Assembly (NCBI GenBank): GCA_020426065.1
Contig: JAGQQT010000226.1
Location: 1-6,744, forward strand
From: Planctomycetaceae bacterium
Lineage (GTDB): Bacteria; Planctomycetota; Planctomycetia; Planctomycetales; Planctomycetaceae
Length of the DNA: 6,744 nucleotides
Direction of reading: 5' to 3'
Each line of letters begins with the position of its first letter. Position 1 is the first letter of the stretch. A program made the translations under genes and the position numbers. Shown here in pieces: positions 6,061 to 6,744 of this stretch. The notes under the pieces were generated by a model. It searched no databases and was not told the DNA's origin. It worked only from the letters and a program-made list of their open reading frames with translations.

Positions 6061-6744
6061 ATGACGGAACGGATCACCTGGTCAGTTTTGATCGTCCTGT
6101 TTGTGTTGTTTGCCATCCTGCAGACAAAATACGACCCCCAGCAGCAGGCTGGACGGGTTTATGTAAAACAGGTGGATGGGGCCTGGGTCAATGCGGATGA
6201 AATTGATCGTCTGGCAGGGATCGCTTCGGTCAGTCCGGATCGCTCGATCGGACTGTGGTGTGCCGGTTTTTTCACCCTGTTCATTTTCTCCTTCATGTAT
6301 CGCGACAATGCGTTCTATAAATTCGCAGAAGCCTGCGTCGTGGGTGTTTCCGCTGCCTATTACATGGTGGTTGGCTGGTGGTCGACTCTGGTCCCGAACC
6401 TGTTTGCCAAACTGTTTCCCGGCATGGTCCAGCAATGGGCGATGCCCGGCCTGACTCCCGAACTGGAACCGACCGCCCTGGTCTATCTTGTTCCACTCAT
6501 CCTGGGAATCATGCTGCTGCTGCGACTGATCCCCCGCATGAGCTGGATCTCACTCTGGCCGCTGGCATTCATCATTGGCATGACAGCCGGACTGAGAATG
6601 GTCGGCTTCCTCGAAGCAGATTTTCTCAGCCAGATCAAAAACAGCTTCCTGCCTCTGCTGGTGTTCTCGGAGGAGACCGGAGCATTTCAGCCCTGGCAGT
6701 CATTCCAGAATACGTTCATGATCTGCTGTATTCTGTCCTGCCTG
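6061..6744 (+). CDS. Polytopic inner-membrane protein, C-terminus beyond the window (uncharacterised)
   Basis: Frame 1 is open from ATG 6061 to the right edge, giving 228 residues with no stop, so the gene is incomplete. The start is supported by GAGG five bases upstream. Hydrophobic segments are at about 6-20, 64-80, 91-110, 141-156, 164-180 and a sixth beginning near 213. Basic or charged short loops (MYRDNAFYKF at 79-88, LRLIPRMS at 154-161) fit the cytoplasmic side. That places the polar loop 21-63, with RVYVKQVDGAWVNADEIDRL (32-51), outside the cytoplasm. The third segment is aromatic- and glycine-rich (VVGVSAAYYMVVGWW, 93-107). I recognise no transporter or enzyme signature. It follows gene 5 in the same direction and is probably another membrane subunit of the same assembly; further subunits may lie downstream. 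The reading frame is well supported, the role is not. Confidence 0.83.
   Translation, partial: MTERITWSVLIVLFVLFAILQTKYDPQQQAGRVYVKQVDGAWVNADEIDRLAGIASVSPDRSIGLWCAGFFTLFIFSFMYRDNAFYKFAEACVVGVSAAYYMVVGWWSTLVPNLFAKLFPGMVQQWAMPGLTPELEPTALVYLVPLILGIMLLLRLIPRMSWISLWPLAFIIGMTAGLRMVGFLEADFLSQIKNSFLPLLVFSEETGAFQPWQSFQNTFMICCILSCL
6231..6255 (+). other. Bulged inverted repeat (potential RNA hairpin) within gene 6
   Basis: The left arm CAGTCCG-G-ATCG (6231-6242) is complementary to the right arm CGATCGGACTG (6245-6255), with a single bulged G at 6238 and a very short apex. The outer 7 bp are perfect. It lies about 170 bases after the start codon of gene 6 and has no following T-run, so it is not a typical terminator. 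It may be chance in coding sequence. Confidence 0.3.

Noticed and set aside
1..6744. Mobile element, defence system, CRISPR or RNA gene
   Set aside because: No transposase, integrase, nuclease or helicase motifs, terminal repeats, regular repeat-spacer pattern or tRNA/rRNA-like sequence. Composition is uniform throughout.

Overview
The window (about 54% G+C by eye) carries six consecutive plus-strand genes. The first is cut by the left edge and the last by the right edge. Gaps between genes are 7 to 66 bases, with no convincing terminator or internal promoter, so this reads as the middle of one operon. Codon use, moderate G+C and the protein sequences suggest a Planctomycetota bacterium (Gimesia/Rubinisphaera-like). 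That placement is inference from recalled sequence style, not a search result.

Layout: (1) 1-687, C-terminal 228 residues of a protein of the family usually named 'glutamate mutase L' (GlmL/MutL, an ASKHA/actin-Hsp70-fold family), here with an extra C-terminal domain. (2) 730-1863, soluble 377-residue protein with a barrel-sandwich (lipoyl/RnfC-like) N-terminus, a conserved glycine-rich middle and a KOW-like C-terminus. (3) 1871-3175, signal peptide, Ig/FN3-like domain, membrane segment and a cytoplasmic domain that I recall as DUF6754. (4) 3242-5092, 616-residue protein with three N-terminal helices, a large probably periplasmic domain with internal repeats, and three or more C-terminal helices. 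(5) 5130-6008, 292-residue protein with one membrane helix at each end of an alpha/beta-looking domain. (6) 6061 to the right edge, polytopic membrane protein, start intact, C-terminus missing.

Together they look like an uncharacterised envelope-spanning assembly: one predicted cytoplasmic ATPase-fold protein, one cytoplasmic adaptor-like protein with BSH and KOW modules, and four membrane proteins with soluble domains on both sides of the membrane. The visible stretch holds no catalytic (GlmE) or B12-binding (GlmS) mutase subunit, so 'glutamate mutase' is probably a misleading label for gene 1. The likely undescribed system is the whole conserved cluster. Its substrate and function cannot be read from this window. 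No RNA genes, mobile elements, CRISPR arrays or origins were seen, and no stretch over 66 bases lacks a gene.
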